Source of the DNA: Streptomyces diastaticus subsp. diastaticus
Lineage (GTDB): Bacteria > Actinomycetota > Actinomycetes > Streptomycetales > Streptomycetaceae
DNA length: 64,000 bases
Assembly (NCBI RefSeq): GCF_011170125.1
Contig: NZ_BLLN01000005.1
Coordinates: forward strand, 124,001-188,000
Reading direction: 5' to 3'
The translations under genes and the position numbers were made by a program. Of this stretch, positions 8,762-16,165 are shown in pieces (position 1 is the stretch's first letter; every line of letters starts with the position of its first letter). The notes below the pieces were generated by a model. The model searched no databases, had not been told where the DNA came from, and saw only the letters and a list, made by a program, of their open reading frames with translations.

Positions 8762-11700
8762 TCAACTCGCCTTCTCGGTCGTGGTCGTACCGGCCTGGAC
8801 GCCGTCGGGCCCGCCCAGCAGGGCTCGGGCGGCCCGCGCCCCTGGCAGGTGGCCCTTGTCGCTGAAGTGCTCCTCGGCGCGGCGGGCCTCCGCCTCGGCC
8901 CCCTCGTGCGCGCCGAGCGAGGCAAGGACCCGGGCCCGGTCGAGGGCGGCCGTCGCCCGCAGCGGGAGCGAGTCGGTCAGCGCGGCGGTGGCCACGGCCT
9001 CGTCGGCGGCGGCCAGAGCCCTCTCGCCCCGCCCGTAGGTGGCGGCCAGCCGGGCCCGCAGCCCGGCGAGGTCGACGGTGTCGGCGCGGGAGAGCGCGTC
9101 GGCCCGGACGGCCGGCGTGAGTCGTTCGGCCGCCTCGTGAACGCGCCCCTCGTCCAGCAGCAGCCGCCCGGTCTCCAGCGCGATGGCGACCCGCATCCCG
9201 CCCGCGCCCAGGCGTTCCGCCTCGGCATCGGCGTCGGCGAGCAGCCGCAAGGCCTCGACGCGCCGCCCGGCCAGGGTGGTGACGGTGGCCCGGAAGACCG
9301 GGAGGAAGACGCCGGCCTCGGCGTAGGCGAGTTCGGCGGCGAGCCGGGCCGCCTCGGCGAGGGCGGCGTGTGCCTCGCCGGGCCGGTCGTCCAGGGCGAG
9401 GAGGACGGCGAGCGGGCAGTTGAGGGTGACGCCGACGGTGGGCCGGCCGTCGCCGTGAGCGGCGAGCAGGGCCCGGCAGCGGTGGATCGCGGCGGCGACG
9501 GGTTCGGGCCCGCGCCACAGTGAGACGCCGACGGCTCCCAGGGCCGCCGCCCGCTCGGGCTCCGCGCCCGCGGCGACCGCCTGGTCCAGGACACGGACCA
9601 GTTCGCGGTCGGCCTCCTCGTGGCGTCCGGTGGCCTGGCGTTGCTGTCCGAGACGGAGCCGGGCGCGGGCCTGGCCGATCCGGTCACCGGCCGCCTCGAA
9701 GACGGGCAGCACGGCGCGGGCGACCGACGCGAGCGCGGCCCCGGGGTCCTGGACGGCGAGGGCGAGGCGGGCGTGGGCGGCCTCGACCGGTACGGTTCCG
9801 TCCGCGGCCACCCGGCGCAGCAGGGCGGTGCCCTCCTCGGTCCGGCCGAGCGCGACGCGTACCTCGCCGAGGCGGCGCAGGGCCGTGACCGCTCCGGGCG
9901 CGTCGGGCTCGGCCAGTTCGACGGAGCGGCCCAGCAGGCTGTCGGCCCAGGTGAGGTCGGAGCGGGCCACGGCCTGGGCGCCGGCCCGGCCGAGCGCGGT
10001 GGCGGCCCGGGCGCGCAGCCGGGCGGTCCGGTCGTCGACGAGGCCGAGCGCGGTCCGCAGGCGGCAGGCACGCTCCAGGTGACCACCGACGGCGGCGTCC
10101 CCGGCCTGGGTGACGCTCGGCAGCCGGGCGGCCTGTTCGTGGCGTTCCGCCTTGGTCCGCTTGGAGAGGGAGGCGTACGCCACCTCCTGGACGAGGCCGC
10201 CGGCGAAGCGGTACGGGCTGCGGGGTCCGGTGCCCACCGGCTCGACCAGGCGGCGCCGCCGGAGGCGCTGGAGCACCGGCAGGACGGTGGGCGGTTCGTC
10301 GCCGTCCGGCGGGGCCGCCGTGCCCGGGGCGGTGGCCGCGAGGCGGGCCAGTTCGGCGGGGTCGAATTCGCGGCCGACGACGCAGGCGATGTCGAGGACG
10401 AAGCGTTCGGCCGGGTCGAGGGCGCCGATCCGGGCGCCGAGGAGGGCCTGGAGGGTCGGTGGCAGCTCGTCGTCGGAGAGCGCCGGTGTGCCGGCGTCGG
10501 CGGGCAGCAGGAGTTGTTCCAGGTAGAGCGGGTTCCCCTCGGCCCGCTCCAGCAGCCGGGCGGCGACCGGGGTGCGCGGCGCACCGATCAGGTCGGCGGC
10601 GAGGCGGGCCGCTTCCGCGCGGTCCAGCCCTTCCAGGCGCAGCGGGATCGCGGTGGCGGGCGGGGCGGCGCCACCGGGCCGACCGGCGCAGACGAGCAGT
10701 ACGGGTGCGTCCCCGAGCCGGATGTGCAGGAGTTCGACGGCGCGTACCAGGGGTGGCGGGGCCCAGTGCCAGTCGTCGAGCACCAGGACCGGGCGGCAGG
10801 TGCGGGCGGTGCGGGCGAGGACCGTGGCGAGGGCCGCGCACATCTCCTCCAGGGGCACGTTGGGTGTGCCGTCGTCCAGCAGTCCGGCGGCGAGGACGCC
10901 GAGGGCGATGTCGTCCTGGTGGCCGTCGGCGGAGCGTGGTGCCTCGGCCAGGACGGTGCGCACCGCGTCGGCGAGCGGGGCGAGAGAGCCGTGGTCGCCG
11001 TAGCCTCGGCAGCGTCCGGCCCCGTGCACGAGGTGGCCGGGGCCGGTGGCGCGGGTGCGCCACTCCCGGAGCAGCCGGGTCTTGCCGGTGCCCGCTTCGC
11101 CTGCCAGGTGCAGCAGCCTGGTGCCGCGCCGGGCCGCGTGTGCCTCCTCGGCCAGGCGGGCGAGTTCGGTGCGGCGCCCGACGAAGGCGATGTCGAAGCG
11201 GCGCAGCAGTTCGGGGTCGTCGGCACCGAGGGCGAGGAGCCGGTAGGCGGGGACGCGGTCGGTCTTGCCCTTGAGGGCCAGCGGGCCGGCCTCCTCGACG
11301 GCGACGGTGGGACCGGCGGCGCTCAGCGTCTGCGGGCCGATCAGGATCTCCCCCGGACCGGCGTTCTGCTCCAGCCGGGCGGCCACGTTGACCGTCTCGC
11401 CGGAGACCAGCGCCTGCCGGGCGGTGGCGTCGGAACCGGCCACCACCTGGCCGGTGTTGACGCCGATCCGGATGCCGATGCGCAGGCCGAGGGTCCGCTC
11501 CAGTTCGGCGTTGAAGCGCTTCAGCGCCTCACGGATGCCGAGGGCGGCGGCAAGCGCCCGGCGGGCGTCGTCCTCGTGGACGTGCGGGACGCCGAAGACC
11601 GCCATGACGGCGTCGCCGATGAACTTCTCCGGTGTCCCTCCGCGCGCCTCGATCTCCGCGCTCATCAGCCCGAACCAGCGCAGGGTGAGGGTGCGCAGCG

Positions 11701-11905
11701 TCTCCGGGTCGAGGGCGCCGGAGAGCGCGGTGGAGCCGACCATGTCGCAGAAGAGCACGGTCACCGGCTTGCGTTTGTCCTCGGGCAGCGGGAGGCCGGG
11801 GACGGCCGGTACGGGCCGTCCTGCGCCGGGGGCGGCGGGCGTCCCGCAGGCCGGGCAGAACCGGGCGTCCGCGGGGAGCCCCTGGTGGCACGCGGAGCAG
11901 GTCAT
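8762..11905 (-). CDS. Zinc-ribbon / class III nucleotidyl cyclase / AAA ATPase / TPR regulator
   Basis: A 1047-aa multidomain protein. A zinc ribbon (CSAC...CPAC, residues 3-20) precedes a class III cyclase domain (about 45-225) that keeps both metal-binding aspartates, in FCDMVGST (D54) and FIGDAVMAVFG (D98). An AAA-type ATPase follows with Walker A GEAGTGKT (269-276) and a VLVLDDWHW Walker B. The C-terminal half is alpha-helical TPR-like repeats. This architecture is typical of large signal-integrating ATPases related to LuxR/MalT but without a DNA-binding domain. A purine-rich GGAAGGA lies before the ATG. It heads the cyclase-protease-GAF operon, separated from the RiPP operon by a terminator. 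Confidence 0.85.
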   Translation of the reverse strand: MTCSACHQGLPADARFCPACGTPAAPGAGRPVPAVPGLPLPEDKRKPVTVLFCDMVGSTALSGALDPETLRTLTLRWFGLMSAEIEARGGTPEKFIGDAVMAVFGVPHVHEDDARRALAAALGIREALKRFNAELERTLGLRIGIRIGVNTGQVVAGSDATARQALVSGETVNVAARLEQNAGPGEILIGPQTLSAAGPTVAVEEAGPLALKGKTDRVPAYRLLALGADDPELLRRFDIAFVGRRTELARLAEEAHAARRGTRLLHLAGEAGTGKTRLLREWRTRATGPGHLVHGAGRCRGYGDHGSLAPLADAVRTVLAEAPRSADGHQDDIALGVLAAGLLDDGTPNVPLEEMCAALATVLARTARTCRPVLVLDDWHWAPPPLVRAVELLHIRLGDAPVLLVCAGRPGGAAPPATAIPLRLEGLDRAEAARLAADLIGAPRTPVAARLLERAEGNPLYLEQLLLPADAGTPALSDDELPPTLQALLGARIGALDPAERFVLDIACVVGREFDPAELARLAATAPGTAAPPDGDEPPTVLPVLQRLRRRRLVEPVGTGPRSPYRFAGGLVQEVAYASLSKRTKAERHEQAARLPSVTQAGDAAVGGHLERACRLRTALGLVDDRTARLRARAATALGRAGAQAVARSDLTWADSLLGRSVELAEPDAPGAVTALRRLGEVRVALGRTEEGTALLRRVAADGTVPVEAAHARLALAVQDPGAALASVARAVLPVFEAAGDRIGQARARLRLGQQRQATGRHEEADRELVRVLDQAVAAGAEPERAAALGAVGVSLWRGPEPVAAAIHRCRALLAAHGDGRPTVGVTLNCPLAVLLALDDRPGEAHAALAEAARLAAELAYAEAGVFLPVFRATVTTLAGRRVEALRLLADADAEAERLGAGGMRVAIALETGRLLLDEGRVHEAAERLTPAVRADALSRADTVDLAGLRARLAATYGRGERALAAADEAVATAALTDSLPLRATAALDRARVLASLGAHEGAEAEARRAEEHFSDKGHLPGARAARALLGGPDGVQAGTTTTEKAS

Positions 11906-11954
11906 CTCTCGGGGTCCTTCCTGGCGGGGCGACGTCGGGCGGGCGGCGCCGGTG

Positions 11955-11992
11955 CGCCGGTCCCGGCCCGTGGGTGCGGGCCGGGACCGGCG
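11955..11992. terminator. Strong terminator after the radical SAM/peptide operon
   Basis: Perfect 16-bp arms (11955-11970 and 11977-11992) enclose a 6-nt loop. The hairpin starts 5 nt beyond the stop of the 68-codon peptide gene on the minus strand. It separates the three-gene RiPP operon from the downstream cyclase-domain gene. Confidence 0.8.
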
Positions 11993-11997
11993 GGGCG

Positions 11998-12204
11998 TCA
12001 GAACAGGGCGCCGCCGGCGATCTCGCCGTGCGCCTGCACCTCCGGGCCGACGGCGTCGAGTCGTTCCTTGATGTCGAGCAGGACGGCCAGTTCCTCCGGT
12101 TCCAGGCCGGTCAGGACCTCGCGTTGCTCCTCGGTGAGCAGGTCGACCGCGAACCCCGCCTCGTGCAGCCGGGTCAGCAGATCGGGTCGCTGGGGTGGTG
12201 TCAT
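11998..12204 (-). CDS. 68-aa peptide of a radical SAM RiPP operon (aroma-sacti-like)
   Basis: The 68-aa product begins MTPPQRPDLLTRLHEAGFAV and ends with an acidic, helical segment and the tail PEVQAHGEIAGGALF. It resembles small proteins that automated annotation calls aroma-sacti cluster domain proteins; I recall this from memory and have not verified it. It has no cysteine or serine, so it cannot give a classical Cys-based sactipeptide. The conserved-looking C-terminal tail (residues 54-68) is the likely modified part if it is a precursor. The start overlaps the stop of the diiron-protein gene (ATGA), and a strong hairpin follows the stop. It could alternatively be an accessory peptide-binding protein. 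Confidence 0.7.
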   Translation of the reverse strand: MTPPQRPDLLTRLHEAGFAVDLLTEEQREVLTGLEPEELAVLLDIKERLDAVGPEVQAHGEIAGGALF

Positions 12205-12935
12205 CCGGGACCTCCCGTCGGTGTGGGCCGTCCGGTCTCCCGCAGCGGCACGGCGGCCGGTGCGCGGCGCCCGAGCCGGACGAAGATACGGGTGAGCGCG
12301 TCCACGGTGTGCAGGGCGCTGACGGCGAGGAGCGCCTCGTCCCGCCCGGTCAGCGGCAGGGAGTCCAGGAGGGCGTACACGTCGTCGACGTGGCCCGCGT
12401 CGAGGTGCGCGTGGGCCCGGACGGTACGGAACGCCGCCTCGGGCAGGCAGGTGCGCCGGGCCAGCACGGCGCCCAGGCGCGCGGCCGGCGCGTGCCCCTC
12501 CAGGACGGCGATGTAGCCGATGAGGGCAAGCGGGTGGTGGTGCTCGGTCCAGTAGTGCTGGGCGCCGGTGAGCGCGGCGACGTCCGGCGGGGGGACGGCC
12601 CGGAGCACGGCCTTGGTGTCCACCCCGGCGGCGGCCAGGTCCTCCAGCAACCAGGCGTCGTGGCCGGTCTCCTCCAGGACGTGGGCCCGCAGGTACCGGG
12701 CGAGGGGGGCGGCGAGCGGGTCGGCACCACAGCGGGCGGCCCGGTCCGCGAGGTCGGCGGCCCGCTCCATCAGCGGCACGGACGCCCTGATCACCTGGTG
12801 CATCGTCACGAGGTAGGCCAGGTAACGGTCCCGTGGGCGGTCGGCCTGCCACAGGGCGGCGGTGGCGCCGTGCGGCCCCGCCTCGACCAGGGAGAGTTTG
12901 GCCCGCAGGCGGCCCGAGGCCGAGCCGCCGCTCAC
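12201..12935 (-). CDS. Heme-oxygenase-like diiron oxidase/oxygenase family protein
   Basis: A 244-aa all-helical protein of the iron-containing redox enzyme (HDO, TenA/PqqC-like) superfamily. Candidate iron ligands are spaced as in the family: HVLEETGHDAW (E88/E89, H92), AVLEGHAP (E146) and RAHAHLDAGHVDD (H177, D179, H182). Members carry out O2-dependent oxidations, several of them in peptide or amino-acid natural-product pathways. It overlaps both neighbours by ATGA junctions, being the middle gene of radical SAM - HDO - peptide. It therefore probably acts on the same peptide or on a small molecule derived from it; the reaction cannot be predicted. Confidence 0.8.
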   Translation of the reverse strand: MSGGSASGRLRAKLSLVEAGPHGATAALWQADRPRDRYLAYLVTMHQVIRASVPLMERAADLADRAARCGADPLAAPLARYLRAHVLEETGHDAWLLEDLAAAGVDTKAVLRAVPPPDVAALTGAQHYWTEHHHPLALIGYIAVLEGHAPAARLGAVLARRTCLPEAAFRTVRAHAHLDAGHVDDVYALLDSLPLTGRDEALLAVSALHTVDALTRIFVRLGRRAPAAVPLRETGRPTPTGGPG

Positions 12936-14029
12936 CGTACGGTCCCTGGTTCGCCGGGTCCGGGCCGCTCCACCCAGGCGGCGTACGCGGCGCAGCCGTG
13001 GGCGCGGACCAGGGCGGTGGGGCCGTGGGCGCGACGGGACCGCCCGACGGTGAGGTCCAGGAGTGCGCCGGTCGCCCCGGACGCGGTCCGTTCGGCTGCG
13101 GCGACGGCGCCGGGGAGCGCGGAGAGCTGGCGGCAGGCGTCGCAGTAGGAGGCGGCCCGGGGCGCGTCGGGGGCGTGGCGGGCTCTGAGGTGGAGGGGGC
13201 CGACGGTGCGGACCGTCCGCAACAGGGGTGAGTCGAGGGCGCGGGCGCGGACAGTGGCCCAGCTGTCCTCGGCGATGTGGCCGAGGCGCAGGTGCGGCGG
13301 TACGGGGCGGCGGTCGACGGTGTGCTGGTTGCAGCAGGCCAGCACGGTCCCGTCGAAGGCGACCACCGGCCAGGCGGCCATCGCGCAGGGCGCGGGGGCG
13401 GCCCCGTCGTCCCCGCCGACGGGGCGGGCCGGCCGTGCCCAGGTGGCGGCCCGGCCGAAGGCCCTGATCTCGTTGACCAGGACGGGCAGGGTGCCGCCGA
13501 ACTCGCGCTCGACGGCGGCGGTGGCATCGGCCAGGTAGGGGTCGTCGGGTCCGGTGCCCGTCAGGTGGAGGCTGACGCGGGTACCGGTGGCGCTCAGGGC
13601 GCGCAGGGCGGCGAAGACGGCCGTGCGGGGCACTTCGCGTTCGTGGTGGAGGTCGAGGCTGGCGGAGAAGTGGTCGACGGCGGCGGCGGCGCGCAGCACG
13701 GCCCTGGGGACGCTCCGGGCACGGGCGAAGAACATGCCGCTGAGGACGGCGGTGCGCGTCCCCCTCTCCTTCGCCGAGGCGGCGAGTTCGCGCACCAGGC
13801 CGGGCATGAGCAGGGGTTCGCCGCCGGTCAGCATCATCACTTCGGGGCGGTCGCGGGCGGTGAACGAGGCGACGAAACGCCTCAGGTCGCCGGGGTGGGG
13901 CCGCTCGTCGGCGTCCGGACCCGAGGCGGTGGAGCAGTGGGCGCAGCTCAGCGGGCAGCGGCGGGTGAGCGTGACGAGCACGCCGGCCGCCGGTTCGGGC
14001 CGTAGGCCGATGATCTCCGCGAGTCGCAT
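12932..14029 (-). CDS. Radical SAM protein with SPASM-like C-terminus
   Basis: A 365-aa radical SAM enzyme. CPLSCAHC (C25, C29, C32) provides the CxxxCxxC ligands of the SAM-binding [4Fe-4S] cluster, and LTGGEP (residues 67-72) is the SAM-contacting motif. Additional cysteines near the C-terminus (LACCNQ, YCDACRQ) suggest a SPASM/twitch auxiliary cluster as in peptide-modifying maturases. I chose the ATG at 14029 because AAGGAG lies 7 nt upstream and the motif follows closely; the open frame extends to 14308. It is the first gene of an operon with the HDO protein and the 68-aa peptide. The product chemistry is unknown. Confidence 0.85.
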   Translation of the reverse strand: MRLAEIIGLRPEPAAGVLVTLTRRCPLSCAHCSTASGPDADERPHPGDLRRFVASFTARDRPEVMMLTGGEPLLMPGLVRELAASAKERGTRTAVLSGMFFARARSVPRAVLRAAAAVDHFSASLDLHHEREVPRTAVFAALRALSATGTRVSLHLTGTGPDDPYLADATAAVEREFGGTLPVLVNEIRAFGRAATWARPARPVGGDDGAAPAPCAMAAWPVVAFDGTVLACCNQHTVDRRPVPPHLRLGHIAEDSWATVRARALDSPLLRTVRTVGPLHLRARHAPDAPRAASYCDACRQLSALPGAVAAAERTASGATGALLDLTVGRSRRAHGPTALVRAHGCAAYAAWVERPGPGEPGTVR

Positions 14030-14448
14030 ACGTCGCTCCTTCCGCCGCCCGCGCGGCGGGTGCCGCGGCGGGCAGGGTCCGCGCGGCTGCCCGCGCGGGC
14101 CGGCCGCGCGCCGCCCCTCGGACCGGGACCGCGCGGGCGTCACCCGTGCCGATGGAGGTTCGCGTGGCGGGGTTGGCGAACGGTCCAGGAGCGGTTGCCG
14201 AACGGTATGGCCCGAGGCCCGCGGCCCCGTGGGGCCCGGGACGGGCGGCGTCCGGGCTCCCGCCGGGGACGGGGAAGCCCCCGCGGGCTGGGGGTTAAGC
14301 GATGCCATACCGGTGGCGGGGCGTTAGTGAGGACGGGCTTCCTAACGTTCTGGTCATCGGCAGGCCGACGGCACGCCGAAGCCGGTGAGGCGGTTCCCGC
14401 TCCCCCGGCGCATCCGATGCGGCACCCCACGAGTGGACGGAGACCACC
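14030..14448. promoter_or_regulatory. Divergent intergenic region with repeated candidate regulator sites
   Basis: This 419-nt gap separates the radical SAM operon (minus) from the lanthipeptide genes (plus) and must hold both promoters. It contains a direct repeat TTGGCGAACGGT (14173-14184) / TTGCCGAACGGT (14195-14206) whose copies start 22 nt apart, a spacing used by SARP activators. A 9-bp inverted pair CGGTATGGC (14203-14211) / GCCATACCG (14304-14312) and a CGTTAG...CTAACG pair (14322-14327, 14342-14347) are also present. The SARP gene at 18763-20565 is the obvious candidate regulator. Binding is inferred. Confidence 0.5.
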
Positions 14449-14616
14449 ATGTCCGAGAAGACCAACCCCGAGACCCCCGAGACCGTCGAGTCCCCCGAGG
14501 TCGAGGCGCACAGCGCGTCGGTCCTGGACCTGCAGGGCACCACCTCGGTGGACCAGGAGCACATCGCCGACGGCAACTGCATCAGCGTCCTCAGCGTGGT
14601 CGAGAACCAGAAGTGA
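14449..14616 (+). CDS. Class III lanthipeptide precursor peptide
   Basis: The 55-aa product has an acidic leader containing SASVLDLQ (residues 22-29), matching the LLDLQ-type helix that class III LanKC enzymes recognise. The core that follows is TTSVDQEHIADGNCISVLSV plus VENQK. It holds one cysteine (C44) and T31, T32, S33, S46 and S49. The usual labionin order S-x-x-S then Cys is not present; instead S46-x-x-S49 follows the Cys. GGAG lies about 9 nt upstream of the ATG. LanKC is encoded 1.5 kb downstream, with an MFS exporter between. The family assignment is good; the ring pattern is unknown. Confidence 0.85.
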   Translation: MSEKTNPETPETVESPEVEAHSASVLDLQGTTSVDQEHIADGNCISVLSVVENQK

Positions 14617-14622
14617 CGTCCG

Positions 14623-14655
14623 GGCCGGGCGCCCGCCACCGCGTGGCGCCCGGCC
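14623..14655. terminator. Hairpin after the lanthipeptide precursor gene (attenuating terminator)
   Basis: Perfect 11-bp arms (14623-14633 and 14645-14655) with an 11-nt loop lie 6 nt past the precursor stop. Such hairpins often let precursor mRNA outnumber the downstream biosynthetic mRNA. There is a 175-nt gap to the MFS gene. Confidence 0.6.
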
Positions 14656-14791
14656 GGCCGGATGGGGCGGCTCCGTACACACGGAGACCGCCCCGCCGGA
14701 CGTCACGGGCTCTCCACGGGGCGCCCGCCGCGTTCCCCGTGAGCCTTCGCGACCCCGTCCTGACCTCACCCGACCCCACGGGAGCCGATCC

Positions 14792-16126
14792 ATGACCGAG
14801 CCCGAGCGCGCGGTCGCGCTGCGCGCCAACCGAGACTTCCGGCTGCTCTGGCTGAGCGGCCTCTTCGCCGTGATCGGCACGCAGATGACGGCGCTCGCCC
14901 TGCCGTTGCTGGTGCTGCGCGAGACCGGCTCGGCCGTGCAGGCCGGCGCGATCGGGACGGTCTCCGTCGCCTCCCTGCTGGTGACGATGCTGCCCGGCGG
15001 CGTGGTCGCGGACCGGGTGGAGCGGCGCCGGCTGATGCGGCTCTGCGACCTCGGCAGCCTCACCGTGGTGACGGCGCTGGTCGTCGCGGTGTGGAACGGG
15101 CACGCCCCGCTCGCCCTGGTCCTGCTGGTCGCGGCGGCCGGCGCGGTGATCACCAGTCTCTACGGCCCCGCCGCGTTCGGACTGATGCGCGCCGTCGTGC
15201 CGAAGGACCAGATGGGGGCGGCGACGGCCCGGCTCCAGGCCCGCACCGCCACCGCCCGGCTGGTGGGCCCGCTGATCGGCGGGGCGCTGTTCGGCGTCCA
15301 CCCCGTGCTGCCGTTCCTCGCGGAGGCGGTCGGTCTGGCGCTCTCCACCCTGTGCGTGGCCCTGGTCCGCACCCGCTCGCGCCCGGCGGCCCGTCCCGGG
15401 CGCGCCTTCAGCCGTCGCGAGCTGACGGCCGGTCTGGCCTTCCTGTGGCGGTTGCCCTACCTGCGGACGGTGCTGCTGGTCTTCGGCCTGGGGATGAACT
15501 TCGGTTTCGGGGCGATGAGTTTCACCGCCCTGTCGGTCTTCTCCGACAGCGGCCGGTCGGGGGTGGGCGGCGGCCTGGTCGTGGCCTGCACCTCGGCCGG
15601 CGCGCTGGCGGGGGCGCTGCTGGCCCCCCGGCTGCGGCCGGAGCGGCGTACCGCGCTGCTCGTCCCGGCCACCTGCTGGCTGTGCGTGGCGACGGCCGGC
15701 GCGCTGGCGGTGGTACGGGTGCCCCTGGTGGCCGGGGTGCTGGTGATGGCCTGCATGTTCCTGTCCACGGTGGCCAGCATCGGCTTCCTGTCCACGCTGC
15801 TGGTGGTGACCCCGGACGACCGGGTGGGCCGGGTGCAGAGTTCGGCCGGGTTCCTCTCCTCACTGGTGCAGCCGTTCGGGCCGCTGGCGGGCGGAGCGCT
15901 GCTCGGCGCCCTCGGCCCGGCCGGCGCCTTCACCGCGATCGGCACGGTACTCGCGGTCTCGGCCGCCGTGGTGACCTTCGCCCCCTCGGCTCGCGCGGTC
16001 CCCCCGCACGAGGGGACGGCCGAGGACGAGGGGACGCCCGGGAAACCGGCCCCGCCCCCGGCCGCCGGAGGGGACGGCCCCGGCACCGGCAGGACGGACC
16101 CCGCGGCCGCCGCTCCCCCGCACTGA
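14792..16126 (+). CDS. MFS transporter, candidate lanthipeptide exporter
   Basis: A 444-aa membrane protein with about 12 transmembrane helices of the major facilitator superfamily. The N-terminal NRDFRLLWLSGLFAVIGTQM and the loop GGVVADRVERRRLM match the drug-export (EmrB/enterobactin-exporter-like) branch. The C-terminal about 45 residues are Pro/Gly-rich and disordered. I took the ATG at 14792 with GGGAGCC upstream; the longer open frame before it overlaps the precursor. Lying between the precursor and LanKC, it probably exports the mature peptide or confers self-resistance. ABC exporters are more usual for this class. Confidence 0.8.
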   Translation: MTEPERAVALRANRDFRLLWLSGLFAVIGTQMTALALPLLVLRETGSAVQAGAIGTVSVASLLVTMLPGGVVADRVERRRLMRLCDLGSLTVVTALVVAVWNGHAPLALVLLVAAAGAVITSLYGPAAFGLMRAVVPKDQMGAATARLQARTATARLVGPLIGGALFGVHPVLPFLAEAVGLALSTLCVALVRTRSRPAARPGRAFSRRELTAGLAFLWRLPYLRTVLLVFGLGMNFGFGAMSFTALSVFSDSGRSGVGGGLVVACTSAGALAGALLAPRLRPERRTALLVPATCWLCVATAGALAVVRVPLVAGVLVMACMFLSTVASIGFLSTLLVVTPDDRVGRVQSSAGFLSSLVQPFGPLAGGALLGALGPAGAFTAIGTVLAVSAAVVTFAPSARAVPPHEGTAEDEGTPGKPAPPPAAGGDGPGTGRTDPAAAAPPH

Positions 16127-16165
16127 CCCGACCCGCTCCCCTCCCCGGCAGAAAGGCGGCGGACC

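Noticed and set aside
6584..12295. Two plus-strand open frames of 979 and 891 codons opposite the protease and cyclase-domain genes
   Set aside because: Same artefact: Gly/Ala/Arg-rich translation without motifs, while the minus strand carries clear catalytic residues.
14322..14347. CGTTAG...CTAACG hairpin as a terminator
   Set aside because: Only 6-bp arms with a 14-nt loop in a promoter-containing region; more likely a chance or regulatory dyad.
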